DNA of 64,000 nt from Cephalopachus bancanus. Its lineage: Eukaryota > Chordata > Mammalia > Primates > Tarsiidae. The notes beneath the pieces were generated by a model. It was not told the origin of the DNA. It saw only the letters and a program-made list of their open reading frames with translations, and did no database searches. A program made the translations under genes and the position numbers. Every line of letters starts with the position of its first letter. The first letter of the stretch is position 1. Location: assembly GCA_027257055.1 (NCBI GenBank), contig JAPVLO010000384.1, forward strand, positions 434,001 to 498,000. The letters run 5' to 3'. Below are positions 32,426 to 43,682 of the stretch, in pieces.

Positions 32426-32774
32426 CATTCAGCCCTCCATATTCATGGGTTCCACATCTGCAGATTCAACCAACCGTGGATTGAAAATATTCAGGGGGAA
32501 ACAAAAAGATGGTTGCATCTATACATGAATGGACTTATTTTTCTTGTCATTATTCCCTGAACACTAAGGTATAACAACTATTGACACAGCATTCGTGGTG
32601 GATTAAGTAGGATGATATTTATGGTAATCTAGAGGTCAGTTCAAGTACACTGGAGGGTCTATACAGGCTACACGCAGACACAACACCCTGCTCTATCAGG
32701 GACTCGAGCATCCGTGGATTTGGGATCCCAGGGGCTCCTGGAACCAGTTCCCCAAGGATACCAAGAGACAATGT
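32426..32774 (+). mobile_element. MER2 (Tigger-group) DNA transposon
   Basis: Near full length. It opens AGCCCTCCATATTCATGGG, continues TCTTGTCATTATTCCCTGAA, and closes GATACCAAGAGACAATG, with a TA before the left end. This is the standard layout of MER2. Confidence 0.88.
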
Positions 32775-33036
32775 GGTTCCTTTTAAAACTTTGAAGATGA
32801 CATTTGGTGCCTAGCCCTTGACTGAGGGGTCATTTTAACCCCTGCCGTGAGTTTCAGCTCAGATTTGCGTGTTCTGTCTCAACTCTCTGTTCCTTCCTCC
32901 AAAGATGCCATTCTTTTTAACCTCAGACTGATATTCTTCTTTCTTTACATTTCATAGTATGGACTGAAATATGTGCAGAATCTGTGTTGTTTTCATTTTC
33001 ACTTTTATCTTTTCAGCATTCAAATTACTTTAGGTT

Positions 33037-33340
33037 CTGGCCTGGTGCGGTGGCTCATGCCTATAATCCCAGCAATTTGGGAGGCCGGGGTGAGAGGATG
33101 GCCCGAGCCTACGGGTTCGAGACCAGCCTGGGCAACTTGGCGAGACCTCATCTCTACAGTAAATTAAAAAAAGTAGCTGGGCGTGGTGGCACGTGCCTGT
33201 AGTTCCAGCTACTTGGAAGACTGAGGCAGAAGGATCACCTGAGCCCACCAGGTCGAGGCAGCAGTGGCCATGAGCATGCCACTGTACTCTAGCCTGGGCA
33301 ACAGAGTGAGACTCTGACTCAAAAACAAAACAAAACAAAT
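33037..33340 (+). mobile_element. Alu SINE, lemur-type
   Basis: Complete dimer from GGCCTGGTGCGGTGG to GACTCTGACTC with an ACAAAACA-rich tail. Confidence 0.93.
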
Positions 33341-33829
33341 TTTTTAAAAAACCACAAATTACAAGTTCATCACAAAGGGTACATGGTCCATTACTGGGGA
33401 AGTGATGCCCAGCTAGAAGCTCAAGCAGACTACTTATGTAGTTTACCTGCATGCAACCTACTTATGTAGTTAATCCTCACTTGTACCCCACAACTCTATA
33501 ATTTTTTAAAATTAACTTTAAAAAGCAAGTTACTTTAAGTTTAGAGGATCATTTGTGAAAGAGGCTTTTTCATCTCCTCCTCGTAAGTCAAACTCTTCTG
33601 GCTCCAGGTGGTCTCCAGCTTCACTAGACGGAGCGAGTGGCAAGGATGGAAGATTCGGCCTAAGGTAGGTAGAAGGACCAGCTTCAAGTGCAAGTGGCCC
33701 ACACAGGCAAAAGACCCATACCTAGAGGAACCCCAGCCTTGGCTTAATGCACTGCCATCACTATCTGGGAAATGTTAACACTTTTTGAACAGTGAGCTCT
33801 GCATTTTCACTGTGCACGGAGTCCCATAA

Positions 33830-34378
33830 AATCATAGTAGGCGGTCTTTACAAGGGCCCTAAAAGGGCCTCCCCACTTCCTGGCTTTCACACCCATGTAT
33901 AAGCTTCAGACCTTTAGTAAGGGCTGGACCTGATAACTCATGGCTAACAATAGAATACCAACAATGGTGACACGCCACTTCTGGAATTAGGTTACAAATT
34001 GACTGTGGCTCCCTCTCTCTCTCTCTCTCATTCTGAGCATGTTAGCTGCCACGTTGTAAACCACCCCATGAAGTGGCCCATGTGGCAATGAGCCCATGTC
34101 CTGATGTCTTTAACAAGCAACGAGTGACACCTGAGGCCAGCCAACAATCATGACAATGAGCTTGAAAGCACATCATCCCCAGACAAGCCTTCAGATGAGG
34201 CTGCAGCCATGTCCAACACCTTGTTGGCAGCCTGTGAGAAACCTTGAAACAAAAGCATCCAGATAAGCTGTACCTGGACTCCCAACCCACAGAAGCTTTA
34301 AGATAATAAATGTTTGTTGTTTTAAGCTGCTAAATTTGGGGGTAATGTGTGATGCAGCAACACATAACTAACACAGAT
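33830..34378 (+). mobile_element. MLT1-type (ERVL-MaLR) solo LTR
   Basis: AGGGCTGGACCTGATAACTC, a CT-repeat, AGCCTTCAGATGAGGCTGC, CCAACCCACAGAAGC, then AATAAATGTTTGTTGTTTTA and a GCAACACATAACTAACACA end. This is the classic MLT1 LTR order, fairly well preserved. Confidence 0.85.
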
Positions 34379-34407
34379 CCCCAGATGAGATAATTACCAT
34401 AGGGAGT

Positions 34408-34692
34408 TCTTTTTTTTTTTAGCAAGGGCCTCACGCTGTCACCCAGGCTGGAGTGCAGTGGCACGCTCACAGCCTCGACCTGCTGGGCTCAGGTGATCCT
34501 TCTGCCTCAGTCTTCCAAGTAGCTGGAACTATAGGCGTGTGCCACCATGCCTAGCTAATTTTTTTGAGTTATTGTAGAGATGAGATCTCACCAAGCTGCT
34601 CAGGCTAGTCTTGAATCCATGGCCTTAGGCAACCCTCTCACCTCAGCCTCCCAAAGTGCTGGGATTATAGACATGAGTCACCGCGCTTGGCC
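34408..34692 (-). mobile_element. Alu SINE, lemur-type
   Basis: T tail then AGCAAGGGCCTCACGCTG. A short deletion after CGCTCACAGCC. Ends CACCGCGCTTGGCC. Confidence 0.92.
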
Positions 34693-35817
34693 CTCTCTTT
34701 CTTTTTTAGCACCATGAATATTTTTTCTTATTTTTAAAACATTAACTCAGATTTAAGAAACCACTATTATATTTGATTAATAGAAAGTTCCAAAGTCATT
34801 TCTCCTGGGTCAAGTTATAAAAGGAAATGAAAAGAAAAGAAAAAGACCCTGCCAAAAGGCAGATAAATTAAGGATTGAGTTGAGGCTGCCACCGAAATAT
34901 TTAGCTCTAATTGTGTGACAATTGTAGACTTAAAAAGCTTGAACAGCAGTACCCAGTTAAACACAGCAGATTGGAAATGTAGAACTTACAACTGCCTCTC
35001 CCTCCTAAAACCCCACTAAAATGACAGAAAGCAGATTTTTTTAACCACAAGGAGAAAGAGGATTGGAAAAAAGATCACAGCAATAACATTTTGGAGGCTG
35101 GAAAACAGATGGATAAGTAGTAATTAACTTAACAAACCAGCGAATGCTGGAAGCTAAGCCAGCATGAGGGAAATCCAGAAATGGACTGCAGAATCCCAGA
35201 AGTGGTCAGAAAATCAGGACATCAATTACCCTTGAAAGTCAAAGTGACTGCAGTCAGATCTTGAAGCAGAAGACTAGTTAAAAAGCTGTATGGTTAGACA
35301 CTCTCCCTCCCCCAGAAACCTCTCCCCAAACCCGAGCTACTATCCAGTCCCACCCCGGAAGACAAGAACCAGAGAAACTCAGAACTCAGAAACAAGATAC
35401 TGGAACAGAATGAGCAAGTGAAAGCCACGTACTGACTCCTATTCCCCAGAAAAATGGAGGCTTTACCCCCAGCCTCCATTAAAGATCCTGATATCAGGCC
35501 CTACAGTAAGTAGTGTTCCATGCACATCCAGAGCATCAGGTCAGTCTGACACTGCCTTACCAGTTAACAGGAGCTGATAACCAGAGATCACCAGATATGT
35601 GAAGAAAAGTCTCTAACATGAAGACAGCAGTGAGAGGTGAAGTAGAAAGAATGTGAGTTGAAAAATATGAAGAAAGAATAAAACATTCAAGGATTTTTTT
35701 TAAATGCTCGGAAATTAAAAATATGAGAGTAATGTCTTCCTTTCTGCCCTTGGCAGAGAAACTAATCCCAGACTGGACCTCTCAGCATTAAAAAAAAAAA
35801 GAACTACAAAAATGGGG
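34693..35817. other. Unique DNA, no gene seen
   Basis: About 1.1 kb, purine-rich. No recognised repeat. A 61-codon minus-strand frame at 35294-35479 has no domain. Confidence 0.45.
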
Positions 35818-36106
35818 CAGGCCACGGTGGCTCAGCCTGTCATCCCAGCACTTTGGGAGGTCAAGGCAAGAGGATTGCCTGAGCCTGCGGGTTCGAGACC
35901 AGCCTGGGCAACTTGGTGAGACCTCATCTCTACAATAAATCAAAAAATTTGTTGGGCATTGTGGCACACGCCTGTAGTTCCAGCTACTTGAAAGGCTGAG
36001 GCATAAGGATCACTTAAGCCCAGCAGGTAGAGGCCGCAGTGGCTGTGAACATACCACTGCACTCCAGCCTGGGCAACAGAGTGAGACTCCAACTCAAAAA
36101 AAAACT
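35818..36106 (+). mobile_element. Alu SINE, lemur-type
   Basis: Complete dimer ending ACTCCAACTC. The flanks AACTACAAAAATGG and AACTATAAAACTGG are a probable duplication. Confidence 0.93.
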
Positions 36107-36386
36107 ATAAAACTGGAAAAAAAAATATATGAATGCATTGTTTCCAGGGATTGGACAACTATAGGACAGGATGGGGCTTGCCAGGAAAAGGAAAACCCCT
36201 GCCGTGGGTGAACCCCACTGCTGACTGAACATTCCCTGAGAAGCACATCCTAATCTACGGCAGAGCGAGGGATACTGAGTTGAATACAGAGGTCTCCCTG
36301 CATCAGAGAAGGCAGAGGTCAGAGTTCTAAAGCCGGAAAGTATGGGGTGGAATGATGGAGAAGCAGGGGTCACGTAGAGAATGAGT

Positions 36387-36561
36387 TCAATTGTTTCGCT
36401 AAGCACTGACCAGGCCACGTGTTCTTTCAGCTATGGCCAGGCCAAGTTTCCTAGCTCTGTCCCTCTCCCTTACCTTGAGGGGTTGAATCAATCTCTCTCT
36501 TTCTCTCCCCCTCTTTCCCTCTCTCACTTTCAAAATAAACTATATTTTCCAATTAAAAAAA
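36387..36561 (+). mobile_element. Unrecognised ~175-bp retroposon, copy B
   Basis: Aligns over its length with copy A: GGCCACGTGTTCTTTCAGC, AAGTTTCCTAGC, CCTTACCTTGAGG, a CT-repeat, AATAAACTATATTTTCC and an A tail. More diverged than A. Flanks GAGAATGAG and AAGATGAG are a possible decayed duplication. Confidence 0.7.
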
Positions 36562-37595
36562 AAGATGAGACAATGTAAGGCCTGGCAGAGAACAGTACTG
36601 GAGAGCTATGTGGGATGGAAGCACTGGAGGTTACATGTCTGACAGATGTTGGAGTTCCAACAGCTACAGTTGAGAAACTTCTGTTTGCCTGGGCACTCAG
36701 TTGAGGCCCAGAAGGTCTGTACCTTAGAGGTAGGGTTGGATCACTTTCGACAAACCCTCCACCATCAATGACTGGGGAGAGGAGAACCTATTCAGTAAAG
36801 GGTGCTGGGAAAACTGGCTGATCACATGTAAAAGATTGAAACAGGACCCCTACCTATTACCATACACAAAAAAACCAACTCTAAATGGATCAAAGACCTA
36901 AATGTAAAACCTCAAACTATGAGAACCTTAGAAAATGCAGGAGCCACCCTTATGGAAATTGGAATTGGCAACCAATTCTGGATCAAAACCCCAAGTGCCC
37001 ATGACATAAGAGAGAAGATAGACAAGCAGGACCTCATCAAACTGAAAAGCTTCTGCAAAGACAAAGAAACCATCAAGAGAGCAGGGAGACAGCCCACAGA
37101 CTGGGGAAAAAATATTTGCCAACTATATGTCTGACAAAGGCCTAACATCTAGGATCTACAAGGAACTCAAATGTGCTGAAAAGAAAAAAACAAACAGCCC
37201 CATTACAAAGTCGGCAAAAGATATGAACAGTCACTTCTCAAAAGAAGACATACAAGCAGCCAACAGTTACACGAAAAAATGATCAGCCTCACTAGTCATC
37301 AAAGAAATGCAAATTAAAACCACACTGAGATACCACCCAACTCCAGTCAGGATGGCCATCATCAATAACTCACAAAACAAGACATGCTGGAAAGGATGCA
37401 GCGAAAAGGGAACACTTCTGCACTGTTAGTGGGAGTATAAACTAGTACAGCCTCTGTGAAAAATAGTGTGCCGATTCCTAAAAGATCTAAAAATCGACCT
37501 CCCATACGACCCCACAATCCCCCTACTGGAAATATACCCAGAGGAACTCAAATCACTCTATGCAAAAGATACCTGCACATGCATGTTTATTGCAG

Positions 37596-37598
<3 letters not shown>

Positions 37599-37629
<31 letters not shown>

Positions 37630-37912
37630 TTGAGTTGGAGTTTCACTCTGTCGCTCAGGCTGAAATGCAGTGGCATACTCACAGCCACCGCAACCTAGAC
37701 CTGCTGGGCTCAGGTGTTCCTAAGATCCTTCTACTTTAGCCTTCCAGTAGCTGGACCAACAGGTGCACGCCACCACATCTTTTATTGTGGATATTTTAGA
37801 GACAAGGTCTTGCCAAGTTGCCCGGCTGGTTTCGACCCCGTAGGCTCAGGCCATTCACTCGCTTTGGCTTCCCAAAGTGCTGGGACTACAGGCTGAGCCA
37901 CCGCGCCTGGCC
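37599..37912 (-). mobile_element. Alu SINE, lemur-type, inside L1 ORF2
   Basis: The tail is an ATT microsatellite (37599-37630). The L1 reading resumes at GAATTATTTACAATAGC. A deletion in the middle joins CCACATCTTTTATTGTGG. Confidence 0.92.
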
Positions 37913-38295
37913 TAGAATTATTTACAATAGCGAAAACATGAAACCAATCATGCTGCCCATCAAAAGAGGACTGAATTTTTTTAAAAATGTGATATATACA
38001 CATGATGGAATATTACGCAGCCATAAATAAGGACAAAAGTATGAACTTTGCAGCAACTTGGATGGACTTAGAGGCTATAAAACAGAGTGATCTATCACAG
38101 AAACGAAGAACCGAGTATGACATGCTCTCACTCATAAGCAAAACTTGAACAACTATCAGAATAGTATAAGAAAAGGATTGGCAGTAGTGAGAAACTGTCG
38201 GGGGAGGGGCACACCTTATCAGCAAGGGTACCTGCATAATGAACATTTGTATACCTAATCCTGAATTGTACCCCACACATTTAAAGTAAAAAATT

Positions 38296-38605
38296 AAGCC
38301 GGGCTCGGTGGCTCAGCCTGTAATCCCACACCTTTGGGAGGCTAAGGTGAGTGGACTGCCTGAGCCCGCAGGTTTGAGACCCACCTGGGCAACTTGGCGA
38401 GACCTCATCTCTATAATAAATCAAAAAATTAGCTGGGCGTGGTAGCGCGCGCCTGTAATTCCAGCTACTTGGAAGGCTGGGGCGGAAAGATCGCCGGAGC
38501 CCAGCAGGTTGAGGCTGCGGTGGCCGGGAGTGGCCACTGCACTCCAGTCTGGTGACAGAGTGAGACTCCAACTCAAAAAAATAAAAATAAAAAATAAAAT
38601 AAAAT
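38296..38605 (+). mobile_element. Alu SINE, young type B, in the L1 tail
   Basis: GCCGGGCTCGGTGGCTCAGC start, GTGAGTGGACTGCC, GAGACCCACC, GGCCACTGCACTCCAGTC. Inserted in the L1 poly(A) region. Confidence 0.94.
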
Positions 38606-38640
38606 AAGAAATTAGGGGGAAAAAAAGAAGTAGGGTTGGA

Positions 38641-38932
38641 GTGGGGTGCAGTGGCTCACATCTAAAATCCCAGCACTTTGGGAGGCCGAGGCAAGAGGAT
38701 TGCCTGAGTCCAGGGGTTCTAGACCAGTCTGAGCAACTTGGCAGGATCTCATCTCTACAATAAATTAAAAAATTAGCAGGGCATGGTGGCATGCGCCTGT
38801 AGTTTCAGCTACTTGGAAGGCTGAGGCAGAAGGATCACTGGAGCCCAACAGGTCGAGGCTGCGGTGGCTGGGAGCGGTCACTGCACTCCAGTCTGGGCGA
38901 CAGAGTGAGACTCCAACTCAAAAAAAAGAAAA
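38641..38932 (+). mobile_element. Alu SINE, lemur-type, with TSD
   Basis: GTAGGGTTGG at 38630-38639 and 38933-38942. It used the 3' duplication of the L1 as its own target. Confidence 0.93.
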
Positions 38933-38943
38933 GTAGGGTTGGT

Positions 38944-39253
38944 AGGCCAAGTGCGATGGCTCATGTCAGTAGTCCCAACACTTTGAGAGGCCAAGGTGGG
39001 AGGATTGCTTGAGTCCAGGAGTTCAAGACTAGGCTAGGTAGCACAGCAAGACCTAGTCTCTAAAAAAAAAAAAAAAAATCAAAAAATTAACTGGGTATAC
39101 TGGTACACACCAGTGTTCCCAGCTACTAATGCGACTGAGGTGGAAGGATCACCTGAGCCCAGAAGATTGAGGCCACGATGAGCTGCAATCGTGCCACTGC
39201 ACTCCAGCCTGGGTGACAGAGAGAATCCTGACTCTTAAAAGAAAAAAAAAGAA
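38944..39253 (+). mobile_element. Old AluJ-like SINE
   Basis: GGCCAAGTGCGATGGC start, TTGCTTGAGTCCAGGAG, GATGAGCTGCAATCGTGCC; no lemur marks. Long A-rich linker. Confidence 0.87.
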
Positions 39254-39322
39254 GAAAGACATAGGCTTGCTCAAGCTGTGGAGCAAAGACTACATACTCT
39301 AGACCTTCCCTAACCACATTTT

Positions 39323-39638
39323 TTTTTTTTGAGTCAGAGTCTCACTCTGTCACCCAGGCTGGAGTGCAGTGGCATGCTCATAGCCACCGCAGCCTCGACC
39401 TACTGGGCTCAGGGGATCCTTCTGCCATATCCTTCCAAGTAGCTGGAACCACAGGCACGCGCCACCACACCCGGCTGATTTTTTCATTTATTGTAGAGAT
39501 GAGGTCTTGCCAAGTTGCCCAGGCTGGTCTCGAACCCCTAAGCTCAGGCCATCCTCTCACCTTGGCTTCCCAAAGTATTGTAATTGCCTTGGCTTTCCAA
39601 AGGACTGGGATTATAGGCATGAGCCAGCGCATCTGGCC
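39323..39638 (-). mobile_element. Alu SINE, lemur-type, with internal duplication
   Basis: Flanked by CCCTAACCACATTTT (39308-39322) and CCCTGACCACATTTT (39639-39653). About 25 bases around CTTGGCTTCCCAAAG are duplicated in the left arm. Confidence 0.94.
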
Positions 39639-39653
39639 CCCTGACCACATTTT

Positions 39654-39992
39654 ATTTATTTATTTTTTTTGAGTTGGAGTCTGCACTTTGTTTTGTTTTT
39701 CTAATTTTTTTTTTTTTTTTTTTTGAGTCGGAGTCTCAGTCGCCCAGACTGGAGTGCAGTGGCCGCTCCCGGCCACCGCAGCCTCGACCCACTGGGCTCC
39801 GGCGATCCTTCCGCCTCCGTCTTCCGAGTAGCCGGAATTACAGGCGCGCGCTACCACGCCTGGCTGATTTTTTGATTTATTGTAGAGATGAGGTCTTGCT
39901 GCCCAGGCGGGTCTCGAACCCGCGGGCTCAGGCAATTCACTCACCTCAGCCTCCCAAAGGCGTGGGATTACAGACTGAGCCACCGAGCCCGG
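39654..39992 (-). mobile_element. Alu SINE, young type C, with compound tail
   Basis: The second duplication copy of CCCTGACCACATTTT is at 39993-40007. The left-arm TCTTGCTGCCCAGGCGGG shows the type-C deletion. The tail side holds a ghost Alu end, GAGTTGGAGTCTGCAC at about 39669. Confidence 0.92.
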
Positions 39993-40349
39993 CCCTGACC
40001 ACATTTTAAAACAAGCCTCAAAACTATTAAGTCCGTTTGGCAAGTAAATCAATTGCCTGCAAAATCAAAACTCAATCCTCTTCAAAGGAAGAAAACAAAA
40101 TCTGGACTCACAACAATATACCAGCCAATATCCAATATAAAATTGTAAAATTCCTAGTCATACAAAGAAGCATGTAAAAGCTGCCCATCAGTGGAGGGGA
40201 AAAACAGACTTTACAGACTCTGAAATGCCAAAACTTTGGAATTAGCAGACAAAAGTATAAACTTTTATATGTCACACAAAAGTATGACAAGGATTACAAA
40301 GCGACTTTTGTAAGTATGTTTATAAATTGAAAGGCAAATATGACTGCCA

Positions 40350-40508
40350 GGTGAGGGGGTTGGGATTGGCAGTTGAGGGAAACCGCCAGGGGAGGGAGAG
40401 GCACACCTCATCAACAAGGGTACTTGCCTAATCAACATTTGTATACCTAACCCTGAATTGTACCCCACATCTTTATAATAAAATAAAATAGAAAAGAAAA
40501 AAAAAGAA
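40350..40508 (+). mobile_element. L1 LINE, 3' UTR only, modern lineage
   Basis: Starts in the G-rich tract (GTGAGGGGGTTGGGATTGG) and ends CTTTATAATAAAATAAAA. An extreme 5' truncation inserted in the old L1M. Confidence 0.9.
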
Positions 40509-40690
40509 AGGATAATTTGGGCCTAATGGGTGAACAGATGCCAGAAATATCAATAGACAAATGGAAACTTTACCAAAGAGCCAATTCTGGAACTAAAAAG
40601 TACATCTGAATAAAAACTTTATCGGATAGGTTTGCAGCAGGTTAGACGCTGTAGAAGAAAAAAATCAGTGAACTTGAAAACACAGCAGAG

Positions 40691-40994
40691 GCTGGGCATG
40701 GTGGCTCAGTCCTATAATCCCAGCACTTTGGGAGGCTAAGTAGAGAGGATTGCCTGAGCCCAGGGGTTTGAGATCAGCCTGGGCATCTTGGTGAGACCTC
40801 ATCTCTACAATAAATCACAAAATCTAGCCGGGCATGGTGGCATGCATCTGTAGTTCCAGCTAATTGGAAGGCTGAGGCAGAAGGTTTACCTGAGCCCAGC
40901 AGGTCAAGGCTGCGGTGGCTGTGAGTGTGCCACTGCACTCCAGCCTAGGCAACAGAGTGATACTCCAATTAAAAAGAAAAAAAAAAGGAAAGAA
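40691..40994 (+). mobile_element. Alu SINE, lemur-type, with 14-bp TSD
   Basis: Flanked by AAAACACAGCAGAG (40677-40690) and AAAACACAGTAGAG (40995-41008). Confidence 0.94.
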
Positions 40995-41182
40995 AAAACA
41001 CAGTAGAGACAGTAGGAATTATCCTAATAGAATCGCAGAAAGAAAAAAATGGTAAATATAATTACAAAATCCTCAGCGATCTGTGGAATAAAATCAAATG
41101 TTCTAAAATGTTGTAAGTGAAGCCCAGAGGAAGAGAGAAAGGAGAAAGATTGAAGCAGAAAAAAATATTTAAAGAAGTAATG

Positions 41183-41480
41183 GGGACGGGTGCGGTGGCT
41201 CAGCCTGTAATCCCAGCATTTTGGGAGGCCAAGGTGAGAGGATTGTCTGAGCCCAGGGGTTCGAGACCAGCCTGGGCATCTTGGCGAGATCTCATCTCTA
41301 CAATAAATTTAAAAAACTAGCCGGGTGTGGTCGCACGCACCTGTAGTTCCAGCTACTTGGAAGGCTGAGGAGGAAGGATTGCCTGAGCCCAGCAGGTCGA
41401 GGCTGCGGTGGCCGGGAGTATGCCACTGCCCTCCAGCCTGGGTGACAGAGTGAGACTCCAACTTAAAAGAGAAAAAGAAA
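41183..41480 (+). mobile_element. Alu SINE, lemur-type
   Basis: GGACGGGTGCGGTGGCTCAG start and ACTCCAACTT end. CTCAGCCTGTAATCCC is the younger left-arm form. Confidence 0.93.
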
Positions 41481-41809
41481 ATCAGACAAAGGCAGAAACT
41501 CTTCTCTGTCTCTTAGTCTCCTTCCCTTCCTCTGTCCTTTCCTTCCTGAGCATTGCTCTCTGCTCACTTCCCTTCCAGGTGTCCTGCAAGGAGAAGGTTG
41601 TACAGAGGCACTGAAAGATGGGGGCGGGAGTGGGGCGCAGAGAGGGCAAGAGATGGAGATAGTGGATTGGGAGATTCACAGGCTGAGACCATAAGTCCAT
41701 CGATGGTGACCTTGGGTAATTACAGTTTAAGAGTGAGAACCAGACCCAAGCGTTTGGGAAGGCATTTGCCAACATAGAAGGAAGAAAGCCAGAAAGAACC
41801 TTGGCCTGG
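41481..41809. other. Unique DNA, no gene seen
   Basis: About 330 bases, CT-rich at first. No repeat recognised. Confidence 0.45.
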
Positions 41810-41943
41810 GCCAGGCACGGTGGCTCACGCCTATAATTCCAGCACTTTGGGAGGCGGAGGTGAGAGGATTGCCTGAGCTCAGGGATTCGAGACCAGCTTG
41901 GGAAACTTGGCAAGATCTCATCTCTTTAAAAAAAAAAAAAAAA
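41810..41943 (+). mobile_element. Left-arm Alu monomer
   Basis: Lemur-type left arm ending ATCTCATCTCTTT and a 17-base A tail, no right arm. The linker AATAAA is not present in this copy. Duplication not secured. Confidence 0.88.
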
Positions 41944-42141
41944 AGACCTATAGAAATAGACTTTGTTTTAGGATTTAACATAAGGTTTTTTAAAAAGAAT
42001 AATAAAAAAATCAAGATGACAAAATTAAAGAAACAATGGTAAGTTACATATTTTTAAAAAATCAGTGTAAATGTTTCCCTCACCCTATAGTCTCAAGTAA
42101 AATTCAAACAGACTGAATATTAAAATTATAAGAAATCAAAA

Positions 42142-42425
42142 CTCATGCCTGTAATCCCAACACTTTGGGAGGCCGAGGCTGGCGAATCACTTGAACCCAG
42201 GAGTTTGAGACCAGCCTGAGCAACATAGCAAGACCTCATCTCTACCAAAAAAAAAAATTAAGTTAGCTCACATCTGTAGTCCCAGCTACTTGGGAGGCCA
42301 AGGTGAGCCCAGGAGTTTGAGGCTGCAGTGAGTTGTGATCCTGCCACTGCACTGTAGTCTTGGTTACAGAGTGAGCCCCTTCTCAAATAATAACAATAAT
42401 AATATAATAATAATAAATAAATACT
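42142..42425 (+). mobile_element. Old AluJ-like SINE, 5'-truncated
   Basis: Starts CATGCCTGTAATCCCAACAC; no lemur marks. The tail is an AAT-repeated microsatellite. Confidence 0.87.
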
Positions 42426-42439
42426 TTAAAAATAGCAAA

Positions 42440-42815
42440 ATAAATTACCCAGTCCAAGGTACTTTGTCATAGCAGCCCAAGCAGACTAAGCCAGGCCTCA
42501 TCTTCTTGGAAAACTCCCTCTTGGAAGTCACCTAGCATCCTGGAAAGAAAACCGTTATGGACCTTTAAGCGAGTAGAGGCTGGGCTGAGAGAGACCCTGG
42601 AGGATGAGAAGCGGCCTTGAACTTTGTATCCCGGGACTAGGGCTAAGCTCCCAACTGAATGAAGTCATGTGAGGGATCTCAGCTACGCCATGTAGATAGA
42701 ATAGAACCTCCCAGTCAGCCCGCAGAATGGTAAGACATAATCAATTATTGTGTTTTTAAGTCGCTGAGTTCTGGGGATAGTTTGCTACAAAGCAGTTGTT
42801 AACTGAAACAATATT
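42440..42815 (+). mobile_element. ERVL-MaLR LTR remnants
   Basis: TTACCCAGTCCAAGGTACTT recalls an MST/THE1 LTR 3' end. Then GTGAGGGATCTCAGC, CAGTCAGCCCGCAGAATGG, TGTGTTTTTAAGTCGCTGAG and a TAACTGAAACA end fit an MLT1-type LTR. Probably two adjacent fragments. Confidence 0.55.
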
Positions 42816-42944
42816 TTTTCCTGTCACTCAAACAGAAAAGTAATCAAAAGATACCAAATTCTGGTGGGAGAGTAAGTTCGTACAGTATGACACTCTTAGG
42901 AAGTAACTTGGCAATAAGTTTCAATGACTATTAAAATGTTCATC

Positions 42945-43219
42945 ACGCCTGTAATCCCAGCAACTTGGGAGACTGAGGCAAGAGGAATGCCGGAGCCCAA
43001 GGGTCTGAGACCAGCCTGGGCAACTTGGCGAGACCTTGACTCTACAATAAATCAAAAAATTAGCCGGGCATGGGGGTGCATGCCTGTAGTTCCTGCTACT
43101 TGAAAGGCTGAGGTGGAAGGATCGCCTGAACCCAGCAGGTCAAGGCTGCAGTGGCCATGAGCGTGTCCTTGCACCCCAGTCCAGGGGACAAGAGTGAGAC
43201 TCCGACTCAAAAAAAAAGA
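42945..43219 (+). mobile_element. Alu SINE, lemur-type, 5'-truncated
   Basis: Starts CACGCCTGTAATCCCAGC. Linker CTACAATAAATC. Ends ACTCCGACTC. Confidence 0.92.
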
Positions 43220-43545
43220 GAGAGCTGCTTGGTGTTTGTCTTTGAGTATCGGAATATAGATCAGGTGTTTTTTTTCCTGTTTTTCTTATTTTTAAATTTT
43301 CTTTAATGAAAAAGTTATTAGAAATTTTTAAAAACAATGTTAGCTGAAACCAGGATTTGATCACCTTTCCCTGCTTGCATGCAAAGGGCATAGTGAGCAC
43401 AGTCAAAAGTTGAAGATGCTGCTCAGAGGCCTACATGGTGGCCTACACGGCGAGGAGAAACCCTACATGGCAATTGACAAACAACAGATGGCTTAGGTCA
43501 AGCAGGTACACATCTTTGAATATAAATAATCATCACATGACCTAT
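43220..43545. other. AT-rich DNA, no gene seen
   Basis: About 320 bases. The bases before 42945 and after 43219 may be parts of an old L1M, not secured. Confidence 0.4.
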
Positions 43546-43682
43546 TTTTTCTTTTAGTGTTGGAGTCTCACTGTCGCCCAGACTGGAGTGCAGTGACGCG
43601 ATCACAGCCACTGCAGCCTTGGTCTGCTGGGCTCAGGTGATCCTTCCACCTCAGCCTTCCAGGTAGCTGGAACTATAGGTGC
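43546..43682 (-). mobile_element. Alu right-arm fragment
   Basis: T-rich tail, TGTTGGAGTCTCACTGTC to GCTGGAACTATAGGTG, then an abrupt junction with the L1 that follows. Confidence 0.88.

Larger units (their letters stand above)
36741..38629 (+). mobile_element. L1 LINE, 5'-truncated, modern lineage, with two nested Alus
   Basis: About 1.2 kb of late ORF2 plus the 3' UTR, net of Alus at 37599-37912 and 38296-38605. The frame at 36919-37134 gives ORF2 residues ([28 protein letters not shown]). Stops and frameshifts break ORF2. GTAGGGTTGGA at 36730-36740 and 38630-38640 is the duplication. Confidence 0.94.
40020..41182 (+). mobile_element. Ancient L1M 5' region, fragmented
   Basis: Pieces at about 40020-40349, 40509-40676 and 41009-41182. 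Landmarks: ATACCAGCCAATATCC, GGAATTAGCAGACAAAAG, AGGTTAGACGCTGTAGAAG, CTCAGCGATCTGTGG and a terminal AAATATTTAAAGAAGTAATG. These follow the 5' UTR/ORF1 order of old L1M elements. Interrupted by one L1 and two Alus. Confidence 0.65.
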
